This document shows, one piece after another, positions 53,261 to 63,881 of a stretch of DNA of 64,000 bases; position 1 is the first letter of the stretch, and each line of letters opens with the position of its first letter. The notes under the pieces are model-generated. The model was not told the origin of the DNA. It saw nothing but the letters and a program-made list of their open reading frames with translations, and ran no database searches. The DNA is from Rhytidiadelphus loreus (taxonomy: Eukaryota; Streptophyta; Bryopsida; Hypnales; Hylocomiaceae). Both the position numbers and the translations under genes were made by a program. Location: the NCBI GenBank assembly GCA_947034895.1, contig OX344763.1, positions 21,483,001 to 21,547,000 of the forward strand. The letters are read 5' to 3'.

Positions 53261-53510
53261 AAACCCAACATCAACCCTAGCATGTAGAGGTTATGGAATC
53301 CTGACGAAAGTGGAAGAACAACAGCCTTCTTATTCATATTCTTTGTGTAATGGACGAAAACCCAAGAACAAAGAGTCCTTCACACGAAGATTGCCAAGGA
53401 GAGTAATCGCACTCAGGTTTTCGCGCATCTAAATCTCTATATCAATAGCCCCAATTCCCTTGGCCAATCATTTGTTTGCAAAATCTAGTAAATTGAATCC
53501 CTCCCTCGTA

Positions 53511-54155
53511 GTCGAATTTATAAGGATATAAGAAAAATAAAAGTGTGTTTAGGTGCATTTAAGATGGACCTCAAACACACCTCAATACACTTTTACTTTT
53601 GACTTGATTGAATTTCAATAAAGAAAATTCAAAACGTGAGAATTTAGTTGGAATTGAGGTGACCTCACTCAATTTTGATTACATGTTCTTCATGCTGCAA
53701 TACCTTCATAACTAGATTGTATAATGGTGTACATTGATCATAATCCAACTCATTGGTTTTGAATCCTTGAATATCAAAGCCAAACTAGTCTCTATAAAAG
53801 GAAGGTTAGTCAAATTTATAAGGATATAGAAAAAGTAAAAGTGTGTTTAGGTGTATTTAAATTGGACCTCAAACACACCTCAATACACTTTTACTTTTGA
53901 CTTGATTGAATTTCAATAAAGAAAATTCAAATTGTGAGGATTTAGTTGGGAGTGAGCTGACTTCACCCTATTTTAATTACATGTTCTTCACACCATAATA
54001 CTTTCATAACAGATTGTATGATGGTGTACATTGATCATAAACCAACTCCTTGGTTTTGAATCTTTGAAAATCAAAGTCAAACTAGTCCCTATGGAAGGGA
54101 GGTTAGTCGAACTTAGAAGGATATATAAAAAGTAAAAGTGTATTTAGGTGTATTT
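53511..54155 (+). repeat. 298-bp tandem repeat, two full copies plus a partial third
   Basis: Units start at 53511, 53809 and 54106 (periods 298 and 297). Each carries ATAAGGATATA, AAAAGTGTGTTTAGGTG, CCTCAAACACACCTCAATAC, TGACTTGATTGAATTTC and ATGGTGTACATTGATCATAA. Inside each unit AAAAGTGTGTTTAGGTG and the complementary CACACCTCAATACACTTTT form a hairpin. The array lies between the right arm and the third part of the mosaic. Confidence 0.85.
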
Positions 54156-54159
54156 TAGA

Positions 54160-54790
54160 TGTGCTCTCCCCCTTTTTCTGTAAACCCCCATGTATACTTC
54201 CACGGAAACCCTAAAACCCAAAACCCATCCACAACCAAATTCGCCACAAAAAACAATCCACCCACCGTCTCACCTAAATTAAAAGTTGTGGGTGATATAG
54301 CGAAGCAAGAAAAGGATCAGGTAGAAATAAATGTGATATGAATGACAATCCAAGAGGATTCGCATGAGTTACTAGCAAATTTGCAAAAAACTACGGCTTG
54401 GCAATAATAGAATTGGTCTTTGGTGAATCTTGAAGCAATCCTAAATCAAAGAGCTACAAAATGGATTGGCGATGATTGCTAAATTGACTATAATGCCTAT
54501 TGTAGTGCGCTCGAGGAGCCTTGTGTGACTAACACGTCCGTTGTCTTCCTTTGATTTGCTTTCGTCTCGAGGCCATCAAATTACTAGTTATAGGGGAGGA
54601 TTCCCTCAAGGGAATACATATTAATTTAAATCTCTCCCCTAATAGAATCCGTCACCAATCACTAGTCCAAATCTGCAAATACCAGATACCATCAAACAAG
54701 ACACCAACCAATTCACGAAATCCGTGATAGGCAAGCAATCTCCATCATGCAATTGACCCTAAACTGCCCCACTTCATGATCCATCACTCC
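54160..54790 (-). repeat. Rearranged reverse copy of the foldback mosaic core
   Basis: Segments 54160-54590 and 54610-54790 are reverse complements of 51760-52150 and 52140-52310 respectively, but their order is swapped relative to that copy. A short arm piece (TATAGGGGAGGATTCCCTCA, 54593-54612) lies between them. This indicates at least one rearrangement after duplication. Confidence 0.65.
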
Positions 54791-54799
54791 ACCCAATAT

Positions 54800-55780
54800 T
54801 ATATGAAATTTTGATACATAGACCTACTTAGATTTTTTTAATACATTAATGTCCGTTGATAGAAAGAATGTATGTTGAGAGAAACAATGTCCATCAACAA
54901 AAACAATGTCAGTCGAGATAAAGAATGTCTGTTGAGAAAAACAATGTCCGTCGAGAAAAACAATGTCCATTGAGAAAAATGATGATATTTTTCAAAATAA
55001 GTTCTATTTTAGAAAATTCACCATTGTTACTTTATAGGTGTGACTTACAAGACTTGTAGTAATTGATAATTTGTGAAAAATTATATTTCTTCCCACAACA
55101 TTGATGACAACAAACATTGGAACTTCATTGATATGTCCTATTAGTCTATTTGATGTTAATTTGTTGAAGCCGCACTATTTATAACATAATTAAATTGGTA
55201 GAGGTCAAAATATTATTGCATTGTGCCAAATTTAAAAAATAAAATTTTGTAGTGATGCTAATTTACTACAAGGTAACTCAATCTATGACAAGTCAAATTT
55301 GGAGCAACTTAATGCATGCTAAAAAGTTCTTGTGAAGTAGATTTAATAAGATTTATGTACATCTAAAGAAATTCTAGGCCCTAAGTTTCATTAATTTCTC
55401 CCTAACAAACAAGAGAGATAGTAGCATAATCCATAATTGCATAATATCCCAAACTGGATGATATTGAGACCCGACTGTAGCAACTTAATTGGCACCAAGC
55501 CTTGGAACAAAAGTAGGCCTTGAGACCAAAAAAATTGAAGGAAGATAACAAATGCGTCAATCACGCAAGGCTCCTCAAGAGCACCAAGGTAGGCATTTGT
55601 AATCAATTCAACAATCAATTCCATTGCTGCAAAGCCACGGATTTCCACAAATTTGTTGGTAATGGATATGAGCTCTTTTGGATTGTGATTCCTATCGCGT
55701 TTGTTTATGCCTTGTCCTTTTACAATTTTGCTATATCACCCAAATTTTTTAATTTAAGTAAGAACCTTTGATGGATGAAT
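54800..55780 (+). mobile_element. Foldback-like mosaic: third arm plus diverged core
   Basis: It runs in the same orientation as 51120-51760: TTTTGATACATAGACCTAC at 54810, a minisatellite of GTCCGTTGAGAAAAACAATG-type units at 54850-54975, ATAGGTGTGACTTA at 55034, AATTAAATTGGTAGAGGTCA at 55191, TAATTTCTCCCTAACAAACA at 55391 and AGCCTTGGAACAAAAG near 55500. It ends near 55770 in sequence corresponding to 52040-52060. Confidence 0.7.
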
Positions 55781-55789
55781 GCATTAATA

Positions 55790-56503
55790 GTCGAAAGATT
55801 TTATGATGATTGTGTCATGACTTTTATGTCAAGACCTTTTATGGATGAACTAATCCATGATGAATTGTGCACTAGTGGATAAACAAAGATTGCTTGGAAA
55901 TAAATATCTCCTGATGGTGGATTTAGGCATTAGAGTTACTTAGATAACTTCTCTTGGATGATTAGTACATTGAACTCAACACATCTGTGTTGGAATTGAG
56001 AGTTAGATAACTCTACGTAGAAGATCAAATTTGGATACAAGATGAATTAAATAAGATATGATTAGAGAAGTATAAATATAACTTTTACTTTAGTGGATAG
56101 TTTTAGAGAACTAAAATTAGAAAAGAAGTCCTAATCTATCTTAAAGACTATCGATGGTATATTGCTCTTCCTGGCGCATTTGGGTGAAGGTGGGTTTTAG
56201 GGTTTCCGTGGAAGTGTGCGTGGGGTTGGGTGGGGCGATCGATCGTGAATTGACTGATTGAGATTGCTTGCCTATCACGTATTTCGTGAATTACTTATTT
56301 CGTGAATTGGTCGGTGTCTGGTTTCCGGTGTTTGCAGGTTATCACGGATTCTGTTCGGGGAAGGGATTCTAATTGATCGATTTTGCGTTGTAAGAAAGTT
56401 GTTCGTGTTCGTGTTCGTGATCGAGATCGTGAATTGTGAAAGCGGAGGGCGGGATTCGTGGTCTCTGGTGAAGATTCAGGGAATCAGGGGTAGGGGAGGA
56501 GCG
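55790..56503 (+). promoter_or_regulatory. FREE1 upstream region and 5' leader, partly repeat-related
   Basis: The ATG of FREE1 is at 56504. The stretch 56190-56360 is homologous to the mosaic core at 52112-52303 and, reversed and rearranged, to 54160-54790. From about 56365 to the start codon no repeat copy was seen. An in-frame upstream ATG exists at 56399, but Arabidopsis FREE1 also begins MQQ, supporting the start at 56504. Confidence 0.55.
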
Positions 56504-59500
56504 ATGCAGCAGGCGGGGAGTTACGGCGGAGGGTATGCGACCCCCGCGCCTCAGAACTACGCATCCGCAGCTCCGCCCTCACACGCGATGGCCGAATTCA
56601 ACTCCTACGGGGCTCCATCGGGCCAGGGCTATGGGCGGCAGCCTCAGGAGCCTGCGTACATGTCTCAACAGTCTGGCTATCCGGCCCAGGAGCCTTCTTC
56701 TTCTAACAACCCTAATTCTTCCTACGCGCCTTCGCAACCAGGTTACGCGCCATCCTATGCACCTGCGGTGGTGGCCTCGTACAGCCCAACAGCTCCGTCT
56801 TCCGACTACTACGCAAATTCAACCCCGCCTTCTTCGACTCCCCCGACGCAGGCTCCGTCGTACTTGACCTCGTCGTACTCTTACAACAACAACGACGGAG
56901 GAGGGTACGCAGGGCTGCAGAGCTACGGGAGCGGAGGAGGGTCGCAAGCCGGGGCGGCTGCAGGGGTACCGACGCCGACTCAGGGGTACCAGCAGCAAGC
57001 GGGTTACGATCAAAGCGGGTACAGAAGAGTGGAGTACGAGCGAGAAGGATATGGATCGCAGGCTGGTGTTGGCGAAGGTCGGGGATACGAGCACGACGGA
57101 GGCGCTGTTTACAGCAATGCCAGCAACGCTTCCTACGACGATGGTGGGTATGGGGAGGTTTATGCGTACGAGGGAGGGCAGGCCGGGGAACCCTACGGCG
57201 CCCGCGGGACAGGCGGGAGTGCTTGGAATTCTGGCAGCGTTGCCGAGTCTGGAGGGAGCTTCGGAGGTTCGGGGGCAGCCAAAGTGGCGAGAGCTGTTCC
57301 GAAGGCGGACAGCGATAGCACGGGCGGTGGAATTCAGAAGTACCGCGTGAAGATGCTTCCGGATGCGAGTTCGTCCAGTTCGAAGGATGTCATCTGTCAG
57401 GTGTGGATCGCAGCACAAGAGATGCAGCTTTATTTTTCAGTCTGCAGAATTATACTTCTGATTGATTTTCAATCATCACTGATGAATTGCGTCAACACAC
57501 GAGTGAAGCTTGCCGACGAGAGTCTAGCTTGAGGACAATAAGTTTTAAGGCGAATAGCATGTTTTCTAATTTCTCTGGTTAGAGTGTGTCTGGTGTTTTC
57601 ACTTGTGAGAATCTTCGTGGACGCTCTAAGTGTTTATCTTCATTCTTGAGTCATCGTACACTAGATTAGTTTTCATTTTTTCGATGTTCCATACAGTGTC
57701 AAGGAATTCGAGTCTAGGTGGCGAGAGGATGTGCCTAAGTGATTCTATGTGTGCGCATGGAGATGTGTGCAGATAGGGCTTGATGGAGTCCGCATGTTGG
57801 ATCCGAGCACGAGTAAAACATTACGCATATACCCATTGGAGACGATAACACGTTGGGAGGTAACTCGTTTTCTAATATCCCAGCTCAATCTAATTTGTGT
57901 TTGTAATGTCACAAGGGCTGCACAATGTCATCACTCTCTTGAAGGTATCGTGAGTGTACTATTGTATTGCCGATTGTCTGATGCCCTGTGACGTGGGAAA
58001 CAGGTGTATGAGCCTGCGATCTTTACGTTTTGGGCGAAGAGTGCGGTGGATGTGGAGCAGCGTTGCATTCGACTGCAGTCCAGCTCATACACGGCGGGTG
58101 CCATTCTGGACACGATCACTGCCGCGTGTGTTCAGGTTCGTGGTCTGTGGATTCCGCGTTGTTGCGGTTGCCTATCTGGGGAGATTGTTGAATCTTTGTC
58201 GTCACCATGCTTTTCAGTTTATTTATCGTAACAAGGGTACTGTCGATGCTAAGTTTGGGTTCAAGAATTGCCAATGATCTTTGGGTGAAGTTTGACAGTG
58301 ATGGGGCATGGTGTGGTTGAGCAGCTGTGTGAGATGGTTGGCAAAGATGGACCGGAAAAGTCCTCTGCTGGAAGCAGCACAACTTCAGATACAAGCGCCG
58401 CGCGAAAGAGTTCCATAGCAGACTGGGTTTCGCTTCGTCCTCGAGTGCCGAGTGAGGAGGAGAAGCACCACTGGGTAAGTTACCTCGTCCCTTGACATGC
58501 ACGTGCCTCAAGTTCTGGTACATTTTGTAGTCGTTCAGAACTCTGTCTCTTTTCAGCAACGAATGAATAGAGAATTCACCCGGGGTTGGGTTACGTGCCC
58601 TCTTATTCTTGTTGTCGTATTGCAGGTACCAGATGAAGTAGCTACGAAGTGCAGCAACTGTGATTCGGATTTTTCTGTTATCGTCCGGAGGGTATGTGTT
58701 TGCATTTATTTTCTGCGATACGTGGTGACGGTTAGAGTCTTAATATGACAGTTTGTGCTTCTTTGAGGCTCTGAATGTCTTTTGTGGAGCACAATGTTGA
58801 AGTGAACTTGAGAATTTAGCGTTGGGTAACGGAATAGCTTATTGTTGGAAGTCAGGGCTTTCAGATCTGTGACTTTCGTTATTTTGAGGATGATGCGTGG
58901 CCTTGAATTTTACGTTACTAGTTGAGTGAACTGTATATTTTGCGGACATTGTTGGTTTTTTATCCTGATTTATGGTGTGGTTGGAACAGCATCATTGTAG
59001 GAATTGTGGAGACGTATTCTGCGACTGGTGCACAAAAGGGAGGACTCCATTGACGGCAGACGAAGGTGCTCAGACTGTGCGGGTGTGCGATCGGTGTTTG
59101 GTAAGTTCTTCGAGACCTTGGTAGTGTGCATGTTCTTTGAGGGGCAAGAACGATGGAGAGGATACGTATATAAGTTAAGTTGTCTGCTACTCGAGTTCTG
59201 TTGTTGTGAAGGTGTGGATTGGAGGACGACTTCATTGAATGTGAGCCGGTATGTTCGCTGTCATGGATGTGAACGTTAAGTGGGCTTCCGGTGGATGGTA
59301 TTCGCAGGCTGAGGTGACACAGAGATTGTCGAACGCCAAGGATGTCAGCAAAGTGGCCCCTGTGCGTACCCACCAAGACTTGGCGAAGAAGTTGCAGGTA
59401 ATTGGGCACTACCGGTATTCACGTCGATGTGCAATTGCAGCCGTTTCTTTTGACAGCGTGATATCATGAGGGAAATGGCACATGTAGTTCTTTGACAGCA

Positions 59501-60016
59501 GAGTGAGAGATCATTCCAATTGCCAACTGTTGGATTGTCCGAAATGTACAGGAAGAGATGGAGAGGAACGCGGGAAGAAGAGAGAGCGGCGGCAGCAAAG
59601 TAGCGAGCGGTAGTGAAAACAAGGGGTCCAGGACATCCGTGCTGAACTGCAGCAAGTGTGGGAACATATCACTGGTGCCAGGCGGGAACTCACGCTGTCC
59701 AGCTTGCGGTACCGAATCTCCCTCGAATCAAGATCAAGGGAGAAGCTATGGTTCTGGTGCAACGCAGGGCTCTGGTCCGAGAATGCGGGAAGTGGCTTGC
59801 CCGACCTGCACCGTTCACCTTCAGGTCTTTCTCTCTCTTATTACTAACCAAGTGAACCATTTTCGATGCACCATGTTGATATGATGGCTGAGTGCTTCTT
59901 TGAAGTCAGGATGTCTGATTCTATTTCTGTGTGATGGACAGGTTCAAGTGCCAAGCTCCGGGACAGAAACTGTTGAATGCGGAGTGTGTCAGCATCCATT
60001 CCTTGTGAGCGCTTGA
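56504..60016 (+). CDS. FREE1: FREE1 / FYVE1, plant ESCRT-I-associated FYVE protein, 9 exons, about 626 aa
   Basis: Plant-specific ESCRT component that binds PI3P and ubiquitin and is needed for multivesicular body formation and vacuolar sorting. Exons: 56504-57400, 57773-57859, 58004-58135, 58325-58474 (start could be 58322), 58626-58691, 58990-59100, 59308-59397, 59552-59824 and 59942-60016 (TGA). The first 250 residues are Gly/Tyr/Ser/Pro/Gln-rich, as in FREE1 disordered N-termini. Then come AKVARAVPKADSDSTGG, IGLDGVRMLDPSTSKTLRIY and the FYVE domain (about 418-486): HWVPDEVATKCSNC, RRHHCRNCGDVFC and VRVCDRC, with all eight zinc ligands. After that is a coiled coil (LAKKLQEEMERN), an extra CxxC pair at 544/547/560/563, and the conserved C-terminal CPTC...CGVC knuckle (594/597/615/618) ending HPFLVSA. 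VPS34 upstream makes its lipid ligand. Confidence 0.95.
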
Positions 60017-60648
60017 TTAGAACTTCGGATGGTAGGTGTTGTCTTCAAAAGTGATCTCAATTCTTTTGAGAAGGAGTGCTCATGGTGGACAATTTGTACA
60101 GAATTAGGACTCACAATTTCATTATATTCCCTTCATGGGCATCCTTTTTGGATCAGAGTCCGAGTTTCTGGCCGCTCTTGCTCTTTCCTTTCCTAAAACG
60201 ATCGCATCTTAGTACAGACAAAGTATGTGACGCTCACCACCATGAGGAGTTTGGCATCCTTTCTAGATCAGGTAATTGATGGGAGGACCTTTTCCCTACT
60301 TCACCGTTGGTTGAGTTACAGCTGTGCTGTAACAGGATTTTGGTGTTCAAATCCTTCCCCTTGTGCTGAATACTGACTGGAGAATTAGTTGACCGCATGG
60401 CTGGGTACTCGGAACATCAAGGATGTGCGGAATGCAGCGGCCAGTTGATGTGGTCGCAGAGATTGTCCGACCCAGGCTTAAGGTTCTTTTTCACAATTTG
60501 TTCGCATTAGACCATCGCAGCTGTGCCACGGATGAAAAATGTAGCGTATTGATGTAATAAAATCAGTTTGGAGAGGAGTTCAATGTTTTGTGATTTTGTG
60601 ATCCCAGTCGGTCTCTCAGAGGCCTCATTTCTCCCCTAATGCTCCAAG

Positions 60649-60835
60649 TCGTTTCATATTTTTTGGACCTTCATGGAATTAGTTACAAATTTTTGAAGTT
60701 GAAACACAATGGTTTCTAAAAGCACCCCTCTCTTGAAATGTACATTTTGGTACATTGAAGAATGTAAAATGTACCTCTGTGTTAAAAGTTGCTTCTAGAG
60801 CCATGTTGCTTTTAGAGCCACCTACCTTAACCCAA
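60649..60835 (+). repeat. Family C hairpin repeat, copy downstream of FREE1
   Basis: It aligns with 11489-11700: GTTTCAT start, AAATTTTTGAAGTTGAAACA, a GTACATTTTGGTACATT / AATGTAAAATGTAC hairpin at 60740-60774, and GCTTTTAGAGCCACCTACCT at the end. That last part matches the inverted ends at 22762 and 25383. Confidence 0.65.
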
Positions 60836-60929
60836 AACTGTCATCATCACTTGGTGTACTTCTCCCAAATCAATATGTGACTTAATTATGTGAAAGAAAC
60901 GATTTAAGAATTCGAACCTCTACCAAAAA

Positions 60930-61085
60930 AAACTTTGACCCTTCATAACTTTTGCATATAGTATCCAAATGTGACGTTCTTTGGTGTGTTGGAACCTCCT
61001 TTCACTTGCTAATAAGAAAATATGAAAATTTGATCACTACAATAATAGTAACTAGGCACAATAGCAAAAAGTGGTCACCTTATTG
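60930..61085 (+). repeat. Dispersed repeat family D, copy 2
   Basis: It matches 39510-39665 in the same orientation over about 150 bp, including GTTGGAACCTCCTTTCACTT, which is identical in both copies. Confidence 0.75.
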
Positions 61086-61314
61086 ACTTATCCCATCAGT
61101 AGTGGTGTGTCCACATGACCTCCTTGTATTCAAACGATGGCCTAAGATTGAAGTCATAGAACAAGGAAACAATTCGATAGCAAGAAAGTTTGGCTGTTGT
61201 GGAAAGGAAAGTATTGAGTTACCTTCATTTTCTCATAGCCAGTTCAGGAAGTTTTACCAAAATAATAACTTTTCACAGTATGTTGGTCATATTAATTGAG
61301 GGAGGAAGTTGAAA

Positions 61315-61523
61315 TTAACCCTTAAGCGCTCCGACGTCCATATTCTGGATGATGAACAGCGGGCTTGCAGGGCATTGTTTCATCCAACTACCTTCTCATT
61401 CATCCAATGTGACACTTGAATCTTCCTTCTTTTATGCCCAATTTCATGAAATTTTGGTAAATGGTATTACTATATAAAGATATAAGCAAAATTTGAAAAA
61501 GGATTGAGGCGTTAAGGGGTTAA
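61315..61523. mobile_element. TTAA-bounded MITE, 209 bp
   Basis: Left end TTAACCCTTAAGCGCTCC and right end GGCGTTAAGGGGTTAA are imperfect inverted repeats. Size and end structure match the 213-bp element in the AXR1 intron. Confidence 0.55.
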
Positions 61524-61727
61524 AGTACAATCAGTTTCATATTTAGTGCTTTATTGTTTGTCGAAGCCTTGAAGGGTTAATCCATGCAAAGATTATGGGC
61601 CTTGTTTTCAAATACAAGTGTGTGAAGTTTGGAAACATGAAACTAGAAAGTTCAGAACAAGTGTTCAGTTGAAATAGCAAAGTTTAGAACAATTAGTCTA
61701 ACCTTAAATCTATACTTGTATTGTCTC

Positions 61728-61855
61728 GAATTTAGTTGAATTGGTGTAATTCTAGGCATTGAAACTGTGGCATTCATTTTCATAAAGCTCTAAAAACTAA
61801 GACTTGTATAGATTTAATTTACATTTCAAGCCATGTACCATCAAAGGAAGAATTG
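61728..61855 (+). repeat. Dispersed repeat family B, copy 2
   Basis: It matches 9215-9345, with identical AAAGCTCTAAAAACTA and similar flanks in the same order. Confidence 0.6.
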
Positions 61856-62141
61856 AAAATTTTCAATTTAAATTCTATTCATTTGCTTTATTCCTTATGA
61901 ATATCAAATGCAATCTTCTTCGTGTGTATGCTCATTGTGTAAATAGGCTATCCACTTGAAATAGTAATTCTCCACATCCAAAAAATAGGGGCAAGTCTAC
62001 ACTTTTGAGCCTATGCATTCATAGAAATTAAGTACATGCATACTTGTATAGGAACTATACTCATTGTAGATTCTGTTTTTGTAGTTGTCCAAAACAAATA
62101 TCTACCATTAGAAGAATTTTCAGGCCATTGGGAGACCTCAA

Positions 62142-62180
62142 GTTCTCCAACGTTCCCAGATTATGGGAACGTTGTAGAAC
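62142..62180. repeat. Strong 39-nt hairpin
   Basis: GTTCTCCAACGTTCCC and GGGAACGTTGTAGAAC form a 16-bp stem with one mismatch around a 7-base AGATTAT loop. It lies in intergenic DNA next to an AT-rich tract. No second copy was found in the window. Confidence 0.7.
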
Positions 62181-63426
62181 TAGCAGTTTGACCTGGCACA
62201 AAGACTTCCAAGTCGGACTGCATTAATGAATTAATTTAAAAACATTATTTTAAACATTTTTATAAGAAAAATATTACTTTTTAAATAATATTTTTAAATA
62301 AAAATAAATTTTTAAATTTTTTTAATAATTAATTAATCAGATTGTCCGGCCATAGTTCGCAGCATGGGGAATTGTGGCCTGAAGGTCTCTCACAGGCCTC
62401 AATTCTTATCTAATGCTTCCCCACACAATTGTATCATATCCTATCTACACAAAATAGTGAAATTAGGTTGCCTTACTTCAAGAAAGTTACTCTATAAGCC
62501 ATCAAAGTCAACAAATGTTTCTAAAGATACTTCCATTTGTAAATATGGAGGTTCATGAGTTCCAATTACAACAATAACTAGTTCAAAAGTAGTGCATTCT
62601 TGTACATTAATAGTAAATATTTATTTAGTGTAGATTGCCAAGAAATTAGTGTGGAGCAACCTAATTTCACTCTTTTGTGTAGCTGACTTGAGTCTACACG
62701 TTAATTGAATGTTTTACCCCAATGTAATTTCTAATGACACTTTTGAGACCACATTCAAAAAATTAGGCCATGAAATGAAATGGAAATGCAAGGAAAGTTA
62801 TAGATCATTTACTTTTCAAACTCAACCATGACTTATAGAAAATTCAACACAATTGTGCCTATTTACTCAAAAGTTGAATTTTTTGAATTCAAACAAAATT
62901 CCCAATTCAAATGTCAAGACAAAGAGGGAAAACATGTTATAACAGTACCTCAAAAGCAATTAGTTGACACCTCACACAAGCTTTGCCAACCAAGGTAAAA
63001 GCATAAAACACTTGCATCACATGTTGTGTGCCCAACACAAAAATTGAATATAACTTCTAAAAATTTGCTCGTTATACTTGAAATTCCCATCAAAGGTAAA
63101 TAATATTTATCCAATATTTTTGTGTAATTTAGAAATTTAGAAATTTCATAGTGTACCATTGGAAAGGCATTTTTGAGACTTTTTCAATCCAACAATACAT
63201 CATGTACCAAATTCAAAATCCATTCCCTTTCAACTTGTAAAGAGATATAGGGAAACCAAGGAGAATGATTAACTCTTGCAATAAATAATACTTTATCCTT
63301 GATCCACTCAATGGCTAAAAAGGTCAATTTAAGAACCACCTCATATCCATTCCAAAGCTAATTATAGGGATGATCTAGTAAAGAATAAAATTGAATGAAA
63401 TAAGACAACAAAACTGTCATACAACA

Positions 63427-63881
63427 CTAGGCAACACCACTGGACGCAAGTTCATACCGAACCTCCTCCATGTATTCATGGATTGCTGTTCTTGCTTCTT
63501 GCAAGGTCTGTGTGGCTTCTTTGTAAGCGGCATCAAACTCAGCATCTGCTTCAGCAAGTTCCAAAGCACTGCTCTCTTCCTCGTGACTGTGAGAACACTG
63601 GTGATGGACTTTCTCATCTGCATGTGCCTGGGCACGGTCGGAGGGTTTGCCAGCCTTCCGCAAAACTTGCAGAGTCGCAGTCTGAGAAGACAATGGTCAA
63701 CGTCAGATTTAAATGTTTTTACACAAAGATGCAAGATTCGAAGTTGTAAAGTGCCAACAAAACTCATCAAGCCTGAAAACGAGGAATATTTTTATCTCAT
63801 GTATAAAACCTACTGGGTATTCAGTCGACCCTATAGTACACTCAACCCTGTCTCATTGCACACTCTGTAATTGCACATACC
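63427..63881 (-). CDS. 3' end of an unidentified coiled-coil gene (partial, runs off the right edge)
   Basis: The last exon is probably 63681-63427 on the minus strand: a CTTCTCAG acceptor precedes it and TAG ends it. It encodes TATLQVLRKAGKPSD, a His-rich stretch (HHQCSHSHEEE), then an acidic helix (ALELAEADAEFDAAYKEA) and EARTAIHEYMEEVRYELASS at the end. A preceding exon ending at 63881 (LEMRKSSNHICIQREILR before a GTATGT donor, phase 0) is plausible; its start is not resolved. The rest of the gene lies beyond 64000. I do not recognise the family. The helix-rich end suggests a coiled-coil or scaffold role, but that is only composition. Confidence 0.55.

Larger units (their letters stand above)
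60017..63426. other. Gene-free region with dispersed repeats
   Basis: The first few hundred bases presumably include the FREE1 3' UTR. After that come repeat copies: family C (60649-60835), family D (60930-61085), a TTAA-type MITE (61315-61523), family B (61728-61855), a strong hairpin at 62142-62180, a 110-bp AT tract (62226-62340), and a GGTCTCTCACAGGCCTCA motif at 62384-62401 shared with 60611-60628 and loosely with 1098-1106. No gene was recognised. Confidence 0.55.

Noticed and set aside
56819..57418. 199-codon reverse frame inside FREE1 exon 1
   Set aside because: It is antisense to the low-complexity Gly/Ser/Tyr-rich N-terminus of FREE1 and is explained by that composition.
60280..60370. 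Possible tRNA because of a GTGTTCAAATCC box-B-like string
   Set aside because: No matching A box, acceptor stem or cloverleaf could be folded.
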